From: JBGPBY01 sp041481485
GTDB taxonomy: Bacteria; Acidobacteriota; Terriglobia; 20CM-2-55-15
Direction of reading: 5' to 3'
Length of the DNA: 37,118 nt
NCBI GenBank assembly: GCA_041481485.1
Contig: JBGPBY010000005.1
Span: 1-37,118, forward strand
The position numbers were made by a program, and so were the translations under genes. Every line of letters starts with the position of its first letter. Position 1 is the stretch's first letter. Below are positions 7,987-15,514 of the stretch, in pieces. The notes below the pieces were generated by a model that ran no database searches, was not told the origin of the DNA, and saw only the letters and a program-made list of their open reading frames with translations.

Positions 7987-9696
7987 TTAACGTTGGCCGG
8001 AGGCGCCGAACTTCGCGCCCTCCGCTGTCCGCCGCCAAGTGAAGTATTCGTCGAGAACTTTCATCGATGCCAAGCTGGGCACCGGTCTGACGTACGCGGT
8101 CTGTGAGAAATACATGGACCGCGGATCGCGGTCGTCATACGCCGGCCATGCAGGCACACCCGGTCCGTTGGGGTCGCCCTTCTTCGCGAAGTTTGTCCAG
8201 TAAACCGCCATCACCTCGGAGATCGCCTTGTCGGGTTCCGTCGCACTGGCAGGCAGATGCTGGAACACGTACTGAATCTCCGAACCGTGCGCGGAGCCGC
8301 GACCGGCGTTCGGGGAATCCGCCGGATAGTCAGGATGCTGATCGAAGTAGTAGAGGTACGCCTTGCCCTTGCCGTGCCTGGCTTGCAGACGAGCCCAGGT
8401 CCAGGTTGCCCATCCGAAGGCGGCGTCACGAGTCAGATCGCGCGCCGTCCTGGAGACTTTATTGGGATCCGTGGGATACGCAGCCAGCAGCCGGTCGGCA
8501 TAGGGGCCGTAGCGTTGCCGCGTGGCCTGACGGTACGCGTCGGGCGTGGGGGGCACGCCGAAGCTGAGGCCCTCGTCGGAGTTGTAACCCACCAGGATGG
8601 GAGTGTCGTTGAAGCGCTTGGCCTCATACATCTTGTACTGGTCATCAGGGAGCACATGTCCATCGATAATGGGCCAAGTGATACCTTCGCTGCCCGCGGC
8701 AGCGCCCACAACTTCAGCGGCGGAGAGCTTGCGCAAATCCGCAACGGATGCCGCGCCCGCCTTGGCTGCAAACTCCTGACCGAGCCGCTCGGCGTCTTTC
8801 ATCAGAAGCATGTTTTCACCGGGCAGCGCGGGCAGGCTCGGCGGGCCGAACGATCCGCCGCTTTCCGAGATCGCACCGTGGAACAATCCCCTGGCCAATG
8901 GAGAAGCCGACAGCATGCTGACCGCGATGCCTCCAGCGGATTCACCGAAGATGGTCACCTTTCCCGGATCGCCTCCAAAGGCGGCGATGTTCTTCTTTAC
9001 CCACTGCAGGCCGGCGATCATGTCCAGCACGCCGTAGTTACCGGAGATGCGATCCTTCGATTCCGCCGACAATCCCGGATGTGCCAGGTAGCCCAAGGGG
9101 CCCACGCGATAGGCGACGCTCACCACAATCACGCCCTTGCTGGCCAATCGTTCCCCCGTGGTGAGAGCACCCGCTGTGGAGCCGCCGACGAAGCCTCCTC
9201 CGTAGATCCACACCATCACAGGCAACCGCTCGTTGGCCGTTTTGGCGGGAGTCCAGACGTTGAGGTAAAGGCAATCTTCGCTGCTACCTCCGCCCGCGGG
9301 GCCGCCTCTCCCCCTCGCTTGGGCGGGGGCGGGAGCCGGTGCCGGCGCGGGGGCGTTCCCCCTCCCGGTAGCCTGCGTCCGAATGCCGGAGGGCGATCCG
9401 CCCCCGGTGCAAGCGGGCGCGAAGGCGCTTGCCGACTTCACACCGGTCCACTTGGCAGCGGGCTGCGGAGCCCGCCAGCGCAGGTCCCCAACCGGAGGAG
9501 CAGCGAACGGAATCCCGAGGTAGACGGTCATGCCGTCCCGCGCGGTTCCTTCTACCTGACCCGTTTCAATCGTGACGGCGGCACTAGCGAGGCTGGCGCA
9601 CAGTAAGCCGCCCAGCGCGGAAACCACAGCCCGCCGCCCAGCGCGCTTCCATGTCATTAAGCGTTTCATCTCCTCGATCACCTTCCTTCCAGACAT
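7987..9696 (-). CDS. Secreted type-B carboxylesterase (1)
   Basis: 569 aa. The ATG at 9696 is chosen because GGAGGG lies 6 bases ahead of it; a shorter start at 9669 is less well placed. The signal peptide is at about residues 12-40. It is an alpha/beta-hydrolase of the carboxylesterase/lipase type-B family: 'FAAPPVGDLRWRAPQPA', 'EDCLYLNVWTP', oxyanion 'GGGFVGGS', nucleophile elbow FGESAGG, acid Glu in 'GYNSDEG', and His in 'GSAHGSEIQYVF'. The triad is therefore complete. A proline-alanine-glycine-arginine insertion (AP repeats then RGRGG) sits before the EDCLYLN motif. It probably hydrolyses extracellular esters. It is one of three such genes in a row. Confidence 0.92.
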   Translation of the reverse strand: MSGRKVIEEMKRLMTWKRAGRRAVVSALGGLLCASLASAAVTIETGQVEGTARDGMTVYLGIPFAAPPVGDLRWRAPQPAAKWTGVKSASAFAPACTGGGSPSGIRTQATGRGNAPAPAPAPAPAQARGRGGPAGGGSSEDCLYLNVWTPAKTANERLPVMVWIYGGGFVGGSTAGALTTGERLASKGVIVVSVAYRVGPLGYLAHPGLSAESKDRISGNYGVLDMIAGLQWVKKNIAAFGGDPGKVTIFGESAGGIAVSMLSASPLARGLFHGAISESGGSFGPPSLPALPGENMLLMKDAERLGQEFAAKAGAASVADLRKLSAAEVVGAAAGSEGITWPIIDGHVLPDDQYKMYEAKRFNDTPILVGYNSDEGLSFGVPPTPDAYRQATRQRYGPYADRLLAAYPTDPNKVSRTARDLTRDAAFGWATWTWARLQARHGKGKAYLYYFDQHPDYPADSPNAGRGSAHGSEIQYVFQHLPASATEPDKAISEVMAVYWTNFAKKGDPNGPGVPAWPAYDDRDPRSMYFSQTAYVRPVPSLASMKVLDEYFTWRRTAEGAKFGASGQR

Positions 9697-9759
9697 ATCT
9701 TGCCCTCCAGCGGTCTACTGGAATACGCCTCCGCGTAACCAAAGTCAATGAAGCTCCCT

Positions 9760-10100
9760 GGCGGCCCGAGGCCTCCAACCTGTACTCACCTTTATCCAGG
9801 CGGCCCAGCGCCGCCCGCGTGGGATCGAAGATCTGATTCAGGATCAGCACCACGAACAGTAATGCAGCGAAAGCATTGGCCGGCACGTAGATCGGCCCGC
9901 CCAGCGCGGCGCTGATGGCTCCCATGGCCAGCGGCGCGAGCACCGCGGAAATACAGGTGTAGAAACGAATGATGCCGACCGCCGCACCGTGATCCGTCCT
10001 GGGAGCACAGCTGATGCCAATTGACTGTGGGATAGATGACGGACAGGAAAAGGCCGGAGAGTGGCATCGCGTAGACCGCCACTCCTGGTCGGCGTCTCTG
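9760..10100 (-). pseudogene. Frameshifted remnant of an MFS (FucP/FHS-type) transporter
   Basis: Reading the minus strand from about 10100 gives VAVYAMPLSGLFLSVIYPTVN. The frame then shifts near 10022 and continues GISCAPRTDHGAAVGIIRFYT, CISAVLAPLAMGAISAALGG and, to about 9780, FAALLFVVLILNQIFDPTRA then GRLDKGEYR. Together these match the last third of sugar permeases of the fucose:H+ symporter group, where 'YPTINSKGISC' is continuous. One base remains where two codons are expected, so five bases seem to be lost. The first ten or so membrane helices are missing; the adjacent esterase gene ends at 10118. It is a decayed gene, not a functional small protein. Confidence 0.7.
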
Positions 10101-10117
10101 AGCAGTTGAACGTGCGG

Positions 10118-11761
10118 TTAACCCCGCCTTCTTTCCCTCGCGGCCACCATCGCCTTTCGCTCCGCGCCCCAGGGGTCATTTTCGGCCCTCGTGCGGCTAC
10201 CGAAGACCATCGTCGGCCAGGTGTTGGGGTTGAACGCTGCCCACTGCGGAATCCCGGAGTGATTGGGATTGCCGGTGCGGGCGAATGCCACCCAAGTGGT
10301 GCTCATCGCGGTCGCGATTGCAGCGCGGTCCGAACCGGCGCCGGTCATGAACGAGATCTTGTCGGGGTGGTCGAATACGAACGGCAGTTCCATGCCGTGC
10401 ATTGTGCGCAGCTTGCCGCCGCGCACGGGCGAGCGCCAGTTGAAGTAGTAAAGATACGCCGGCGCGCGGCCCTGTGCGAACTTGCGCTCGGCAATCACGT
10501 ACGCCGAGGTTCTCAAGACGGAGTTGTCACCCGACATGACCGCGGCGAGATCTCCGAAACTGCTGTTCGGCCGGTGAGACTTGTAGAGGGCGATCAGGCG
10601 ATCCGCCTCGGCATCATCCACTGACACGATCTGCTTGACCCGCGTTCGAAGCTCGGCCGCGGTAGTCGGTTCCGACGTCCAGTACGCGTCGTCAGGGTTG
10701 CCGTACGGGATACCTTCGCACTCGACCGAGCCGAGCATCATCGGAATGTCGGCTGAGATCGCGGATGCGGCCGGTTCGAACGGGTGCGCAGGCAGCGTCT
10801 TGCCGTCCACCACGGGCACGTAGCGCAGGGAGATGTCCGGCGCCGGCGCCGTCAGCGCATCGACGATCTGCTTCGCCGGCATCGACACAAGCCGATCCGC
10901 TGTCTGGGGCGTCAGCTCGAGCCGTCGCAGCAACAGTTCCGTGGCTTCGACCGCTCGCGCTGGTTCGAGACCGGAGATCGCGGTGTCGGCCAGCGTACTC
11001 ATGATGATCGCGCGGTGGAACAGTCCTTTCGCGGCCGGAAATGCCGACAGCATTGCGGTTTTTCCGCCGCCGCCCGACTGCCCGTAGATCGTGACGTTCC
11101 GCGGATCGCCGCCGAACCGCGCGACGTTGTCGCGTACCCATTCGAGGGCCGCTACCAGATCGAGCAGCGGCAGGTTCGAGGTGCGCGCGAAGCGCTCGCC
11201 GGTGCCGGGCAGCCCGGCAAGCCACAGGTAGCCGAACGCATTCAGCCGGTGATTGACGCTAATGGCGACGACGTTGTGCTTCCGCGCGAGCTCGGCGCCA
11301 TCGTAGAAGATCGAGTTTCCCGATCCTGTGCGTTGGCCGCCGCCATGGAACCACACCATCACCGGCCGCTGTCCGGAACCGGTTGACGGTGTCCATAGAT
11401 TCAGGCTGAGGCAATCCTCGTCCATCGGACCGCTTCCAGTAAGCGCATCCCCGATTTCGGGGATCATCGGCCGGAACGGCTGCCAGGCACGCGGGCCGTA
11501 CTCGAACGCGTCACGGACGCCTGTCCATGCCGCCGGCTTCACCGGCGGCTGAAACCGGTTGGCACCGGTGGTCGAGGCGCCGTAGCGCAGCCCCTTCAAT
11601 GCGATGACTCCTTGTGATGCCAGCCCACGCACCCGGCCGAGCATCGTTTCAACCGGCGTGCCGGGCTGGGCCCCCTGCGCGTTGAGGCATGAGCGATGGC
11701 TGATGAGAATTTGCAGTGCGAGCGTGCTACCGGTGGCTTGAATAAAGGAGCGCCGATTCAT
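10118..11761 (-). CDS. Secreted type-B carboxylesterase (2)
   Basis: 547 aa. The N-terminus NRRSFIQATGSTLAL looks like a Tat signal, with a cut near residue 30. Type-B esterase motifs are in order: 'GLRYGASTTGANRFQPPV', 'DEDCLSLNLWTP', oxyanion 'FHGGGQRTGSG', nucleophile elbow YGQSGGGGK, acid residue in 'GSVECEGIP', and His in 'RTMHGMELPFVFDHP'. The elbow is GQSGGG rather than the usual GESAGG, as in the next gene, so these two form a subgroup distinct from the esterase at 7987. It is 28 bases downstream of the third esterase gene and may be cotranscribed with it. Substrate unknown. Confidence 0.9.
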   Translation of the reverse strand: MNRRSFIQATGSTLALQILISHRSCLNAQGAQPGTPVETMLGRVRGLASQGVIALKGLRYGASTTGANRFQPPVKPAAWTGVRDAFEYGPRAWQPFRPMIPEIGDALTGSGPMDEDCLSLNLWTPSTGSGQRPVMVWFHGGGQRTGSGNSIFYDGAELARKHNVVAISVNHRLNAFGYLWLAGLPGTGERFARTSNLPLLDLVAALEWVRDNVARFGGDPRNVTIYGQSGGGGKTAMLSAFPAAKGLFHRAIIMSTLADTAISGLEPARAVEATELLLRRLELTPQTADRLVSMPAKQIVDALTAPAPDISLRYVPVVDGKTLPAHPFEPAASAISADIPMMLGSVECEGIPYGNPDDAYWTSEPTTAAELRTRVKQIVSVDDAEADRLIALYKSHRPNSSFGDLAAVMSGDNSVLRTSAYVIAERKFAQGRAPAYLYYFNWRSPVRGGKLRTMHGMELPFVFDHPDKISFMTGAGSDRAAIATAMSTTWVAFARTGNPNHSGIPQWAAFNPNTWPTMVFGSRTRAENDPWGAERKAMVAARERRRG

Positions 11762-11789
11762 GTGCGAGGATTGTAGCGCCCTGTAGTCA

Positions 11790-13430
11790 TCATGCCAGGT
11801 TCAAAGCACTGAACATGGCGATGCGCTGCTCGCGAAGCGGATCGTTTTCCACACGGCTTTCGTTGTTGAAGACCATAGTGGGCCGATCCTTGGCGTTGAA
11901 TGCCGCCCATTTGGGCAACCGGGACGTATTGGGATCACCGCTTCGCGCGAAGGCGATCCAGGCCGCACTGACCTTGTCTGCAACGGCCTGGGCATCTGGA
12001 CTGGTCGATGTCAGGCGCGATTCTTTAATGTTGTCGAACGCGAACGGAATCTCGATCGTGTGCGGCGACTTCAGCCGGCCGCCATCAACGGGCGATTCCC
12101 AGCGGAAGTAGTACAGGAAGACAGGCCCCTTACCCAGCGCCGCACGACGCTCAGCAATCTTCATAACCGGAGCTCCGTACCGGTCGTCACTTGCAATCAG
12201 GAAATAGATGTCGGAAGGCGACGCGCCGGGGTTCCCCTTCTTGTACACATCGATCACGCGCGTCGAGTTCTCCCCCAGCAATTCGCTCACGCGGCTCTGC
12301 ATTTCGCTGTCCTGCATCGAAAACATGGCCGCTGCCGCTCCGTTGGTCAGTTCGGTGCGAGTGGAACCGAGCATCACCGGTACGTCTGCAGAAACCGAGG
12401 AGGCGGCCGGATGGAAGGGGTGTTGCGGCAACACCTCCAGGTCCACGGCCGGAGAAAACCCCATCGTCATCTGATCGACATTCATGCGTCGGTTGACTGC
12501 GAAGTATGCGCTCATGATTCTGTCCACCGGCATGGTTTGCACCTCGCGGACTCGCGATTTGTTCAAACCAAGTTCGGACAGTAACTCGGAAGCCACGCGC
12601 ACAGCCTGATTGAGTTCAACCAGTTTGATGGTCGGCCCGCTTTCAATGATTGCCCTGTGAAACAACCCCTTCGCTTCCGGCATTGCCAGCAGCGTGCCCA
12701 CTTTGCGGCCGCCGCCGGACTGGCCGAATATGGTGACGGTGTTCGGATCGCCACCGAACTGTGCGATGTTGATACGCACCCAGCGAAGCGCATGCACGAT
12801 GTCGAGCATTCCGACGTCTCCGGACTTCGCAAATTCCCCGCCGCCCGCTTCGCCCAGATAGGTATAGCCCAGCACATTGAGGCGATGGTTGATCGTCACA
12901 ACAACCACGTCCCCGCGGCGTGCCAGGTTAGCGCCTTGAGTTACGGGTGACGACCCGGAACCGCTGGAAAAGCCACCGCCGTGGCACCACAACATCACCG
13001 GTCTTCGTCGGCCATCGTTGACTGCCGGAGTCCAGATGTTCAGCACCAGACAGTCTTCGCCCTCGTTCCCAAGGCCTGCGCCCGCGACAGCCAGATCCGA
13101 CGTGGCACGACGCGTCCCGGGTTCCGTCTGCGGCGCGCTACGACCGAATTCGAGCGCGTCCTTCACGCCCGTCCATTTCGCCGGATCCAAGGGGGGCATA
13201 AACCGATTCCTGCCTGAAGTGTCGGCGCCGTAAGGAACACCCTTGAAGATCTTCAGTCCGTTCTCGTCAATGCCGCGAATTCGTCCGAACGCGGTTTCCG
13301 CCGTGGCGAATTTGTTGTCAGCTGCCGTTTGCGCCACGGCCTGGCGAAGAACGACGCCGGATGTCAGCGCGAATGCGGACGCCTGTTTGAGGAAGTCACG
13401 ACGCGAGGGGGCCCACGAGTTCATGGCCAT
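11790..13430 (-). CDS. Secreted type-B carboxylesterase (3)
   Basis: 546 aa from the ATG at 13430, with GGAG 6 bases ahead. Tat signal (SRRDFLKQASAFAL) and a cut near residue 33. Motifs: 'GVPYGADTSGRNRFMPPLDPAKWTGV', 'GEDCLVLNIWTPAVN', 'CHGGGFSSGSG', nucleophile elbow FGQSGGGRK, acid residue in 'GSTRTELTNG', and His in 'SPHTIEIPFAF'. It is a paralogue of the esterase at 10118, sharing the GQSGGG elbow, the Tat signal and similar length, and probably arose by tandem duplication. Substrate unknown; likely periplasmic esters or drug-like compounds. Confidence 0.9.
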   Translation of the reverse strand: MAMNSWAPSRRDFLKQASAFALTSGVVLRQAVAQTAADNKFATAETAFGRIRGIDENGLKIFKGVPYGADTSGRNRFMPPLDPAKWTGVKDALEFGRSAPQTEPGTRRATSDLAVAGAGLGNEGEDCLVLNIWTPAVNDGRRRPVMLWCHGGGFSSGSGSSPVTQGANLARRGDVVVVTINHRLNVLGYTYLGEAGGGEFAKSGDVGMLDIVHALRWVRINIAQFGGDPNTVTIFGQSGGGRKVGTLLAMPEAKGLFHRAIIESGPTIKLVELNQAVRVASELLSELGLNKSRVREVQTMPVDRIMSAYFAVNRRMNVDQMTMGFSPAVDLEVLPQHPFHPAASSVSADVPVMLGSTRTELTNGAAAAMFSMQDSEMQSRVSELLGENSTRVIDVYKKGNPGASPSDIYFLIASDDRYGAPVMKIAERRAALGKGPVFLYYFRWESPVDGGRLKSPHTIEIPFAFDNIKESRLTSTSPDAQAVADKVSAAWIAFARSGDPNTSRLPKWAAFNAKDRPTMVFNNESRVENDPLREQRIAMFSALNLA

Positions 13431-13480
13431 ATTGCACTCCTGTTGCTGGGATGCCGCGGATTATATGCTCGTGTAATGAG

Positions 13481-13513
13481 GGACAGACCCGCATTTTTCG
13501 TTCGAGTCTGTCC
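13481..13513 (-). terminator. Hairpin downstream of the SnoaL-like gene
   Basis: GGACAGAC (13481-13488) and GTCTGTCC (13506-13513) are perfect 8-bp arms around an A/T-rich loop with a run of five T/A. The hairpin begins 9 bases after the stop at 13522. It may terminate that transcript. The composition also resembles small palindromic repeats scattered in acidobacterial genomes. Confidence 0.45.
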
Positions 13514-13521
13514 TTTGCGTT

Positions 13522-14547
13522 CTACTTGGTCTCGTCCGGCCAGATCGCGCCCTGCGCGTTGCCGCCGAAAACAGCCTGAATCATTTCGATCTTGCCGTTG
13601 CGGATCTTGAACATGTGCACATCGGGCAACCCACCGTTGAAGTTCACGAAACCGGCTGTAATTCCGGCTTCCACATCGGTAACCGGAAAGCGCCGATGCG
13701 TGTGCGTCATGTTGAACCCCTTGGGCGAGCAATTGTGCGTCGTCGCTGTCGTGGAGACGCCGCCTTCCCAGCGGTCGCACGGTGTCGCGAATGGCGCTTC
13801 CACCTCGGGATTCGGCGAGAAACCGGAGAAGTACTTGTTCGCGGCATCATTCATGTATTCGCGCGTGCTGCGCTGTGCGGGCGGAAGAATACCTTCCCAA
13901 TCCTGATTCTTCGTTTCGAGGACGCCCGGGGGGCTGAAGAAGAGTTCTCCCTGCCGGTTAACAATCGTTTCGATTTCACTGACCTTGCCTTTGTCGACTT
14001 TAAGTCGGACTGCAAGAATGACAGCGGGACCGTTGTAGGGGGGCGCAGCAGGTAAACCACCTCGCGCACCTGCAGGCGCACCACCGGGAGCTGCACCGGC
14101 GCCACGCGGAGCTCCTCCTCCGGGTGCAGCGGCGCCAGGCGCTGCGGCTCCGCCACGCGGAGCTCCTCCCCCGGGTGCAGCGGCACCAGGAGCTGCGGCT
14201 CCGCGTGCTCCTCCCCCTCGTCCGGCGGGCGCCGGCGCGTTGGGATCCGGAGTTTCATCAATGATGGCCTGTGTGAGGGTGCCGCAGCGTTCCGTGTCGA
14301 TAAGGGTTCGTTGAAATTGCGACTTACCGCCGGTTTTGAAAAAACCTTCGCCCAGCTTGATCTCCGATCCATTCTGGGTGATGCGTAGGTTCGGTGCTGT
14401 CTCCAGCACGGACATATTGTGTGTCTCAACTGCCTTGAAATAGTTGGCGACAATCGCCTTCAGACCATCGCGCGTACAGGTCTGTGCCTGGGCCGGAATC
14501 GCGGTGATGACCAGCGCCGCCGTCGCGGCAAAAACGGTTTTGAACAT
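13522..14547 (-). CDS. Secreted SnoaL-like protein with Ala/Gly/Pro-rich insertion
   Basis: 341 aa from the ATG at 14547, preceded by AAAGGAAGG; the frame is open further upstream without a start signal. A signal peptide (MFKTVFAATAALVITAIPAQA) is followed by a nuclear transport factor 2/SnoaL-like body: 'LKAIVANYFKAVETHN', 'FQRTLIDTERCGTLTQAIID', and near the end 'FPVTDVEAGITAGFVNFNG...VHMFKIRNGKIEMIQAVFGG'. Between the two halves lies a low-complexity segment of about 70 residues, rich in APGGGAPRG units and encoded by a 51-base tandem repeat. Four Cys residues may form disulfides. Function unknown. It precedes the three esterase genes on the same strand. Confidence 0.75.
   Translation of the reverse strand: MFKTVFAATAALVITAIPAQAQTCTRDGLKAIVANYFKAVETHNMSVLETAPNLRITQNGSEIKLGEGFFKTGGKSQFQRTLIDTERCGTLTQAIIDETPDPNAPAPAGRGGGARGAAAPGAAAPGGGAPRGGAAAPGAAAPGGGAPRGAGAAPGGAPAGARGGLPAAPPYNGPAVILAVRLKVDKGKVSEIETIVNRQGELFFSPPGVLETKNQDWEGILPPAQRSTREYMNDAANKYFSGFSPNPEVEAPFATPCDRWEGGVSTTATTHNCSPKGFNMTHTHRRFPVTDVEAGITAGFVNFNGGLPDVHMFKIRNGKIEMIQAVFGGNAQGAIWPDETK
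14101..14202. repeat. 51-bp tandem repeat coding for a 17-aa Ala/Pro/Gly unit
   Basis: Two near-identical 51-base units (14101-14151 and 14152-14202), both starting GCCACGCGGAGCTCCTCC, with a further partial unit after 14202. They encode the APGGGAPRG-type linker of the SnoaL-like protein. Copy number could vary by slippage without breaking the frame, because 51 is a multiple of three. Confidence 0.8.
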
Positions 14548-14681
14548 GAGGCCTTCCTTTCGTGCCGAACATTGTACTCGCCTCGGAGTGCGTGCAGAAA
14601 GATCTAGAAACGCCGCAATCCTATTCGTACTTCGCCAACGAGGCTGTTGCAATCCTGCATCGATTCGGTTCTTATAGCGCG

Positions 14682-15155
14682 ATGATAATCAGATCCAAAA
14701 AACTGACGCTGACGTTGGCGGCCCTGGCGCTTTTGGGGGCCACCGCGATCCTGAGCCAGACGAGGCAATCCGCACCCGACGGGCCGCGGCTCTACCGCAT
14801 TTGGAGCGACGCCCGAGGGGAGACGCACCTGGAAGAGATCAACATCGCTACCAAAGGACGGTCGACGATTCCCGGTATCACCATGAATTTCTCAGGCGTC
14901 GTCACTGGCCCGGGCGAGCCTGGCCGTGGCGCGCAACTTCACAACACCGGCGCGCGCCAGTTTGCGATCACCGTCTTCGGTCAGATCGATGTGGAGGCCA
15001 GCGACGGAACCCGCGCTCACCTGCGGACCGGCGATATGAGCTTCATCGAAGATGTCACGGGCAAAGGGCATCGGACGTTCGAAGAGGGTTCACAGAGTGT
15101 CTTCTTGCGAGTTCCGGAAAACTTCGACGTGAAGAAGTGGGCGGCAGGAAACTAG
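14682..15155 (+). CDS. Secreted cupin-like protein
   Basis: 157 aa from the ATG at 14682, where the protein begins with a clear signal peptide or anchor (MIIRSKKLTLTLAALALLGATAILSQ). The frame is open back to 14562 but without signal-peptide sense. The rest suggests a single-domain cupin: 'ITMNFSGVVTGPGEPG', 'FAITVFGQIDVEASDGTRAHLRTGDMSFIEDVTGKGHRTF', ending 'FLRVPENFDVKKW'. Cupin motif 2 is recognisable (GDMSF...GKGH). Motif 1 lacks its usual His pair, so metal binding is uncertain. Divergent from the SnoaL-like gene at 14547. Confidence 0.7.
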   Translation: MIIRSKKLTLTLAALALLGATAILSQTRQSAPDGPRLYRIWSDARGETHLEEINIATKGRSTIPGITMNFSGVVTGPGEPGRGAQLHNTGARQFAITVFGQIDVEASDGTRAHLRTGDMSFIEDVTGKGHRTFEEGSQSVFLRVPENFDVKKWAAGN

Positions 15156-15172
15156 GGGGGGACTTGGGCCAG

Positions 15173-15245
15173 ATGTAGGCGCGGTCTAGGACCGCGCACG
15201 ATCTTTCATCCTGCTCGCTCGCGCGGTCACAGACCGCGCCTGCAT
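15173..15245. repeat. Palindromic repeat pair (REP/BIME-like)
   Basis: Two 19-bp palindromes in opposite orientation: GCGCGGTC-TAG-GACCGCGC at 15179-15197 and GCGCGGTC-ACA-GACCGCGC at 15221-15239. They are flanked outside by ATGTAG and CTGCAT. Three more units of the same design lie at 23145-23332. This matches intergenic REP-type repeats. It sits just after the cupin-like gene. Confidence 0.75.
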
Positions 15246-15514
15246 CGGAGACTGCCGGAAACTAGCAGGACGCTTACCCAGAACATCTGATCGACTTCCA
15301 GAAACTAGAAAGCCCTTCAAAGTACCTTGCAGACTGCGGCCGCCGGCGACATCTGCTGAAGCAGAGTTTCCATAGGAATCTTTTCATCTTCAGCAAATCT
15401 TTTGAATCGCGAGAAAACGTCCCTCGCCCCAACTCTCAGTTTCACGCGGTAGGAATGGTACAGCGATTCGAACACGCATCGGGTTAGAATTCCCCACTTT
15501 GCCGGACATCAATC
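15246..15514. other. Intergenic region before hsdM
   Basis: 269 bases. The only coding-like feature is a minus-strand frame from a GTG at 15475 to a TGA at 15317-15319, 52 residues, with sequence of ordinary protein-like composition (RVGARDVFSRFKRFAEDEKI). I know no family for it and see no strong ribosome-binding site. It may be a small gene or a fragment lost next to the restriction-modification remnant. No promoter was recognised with confidence. Confidence 0.3.

Noticed and set aside
8257..9606. 449-aa plus-strand frame opposite the first esterase
   Set aside because: Antisense shadow; the minus strand carries a complete type-B esterase with its catalytic triad.
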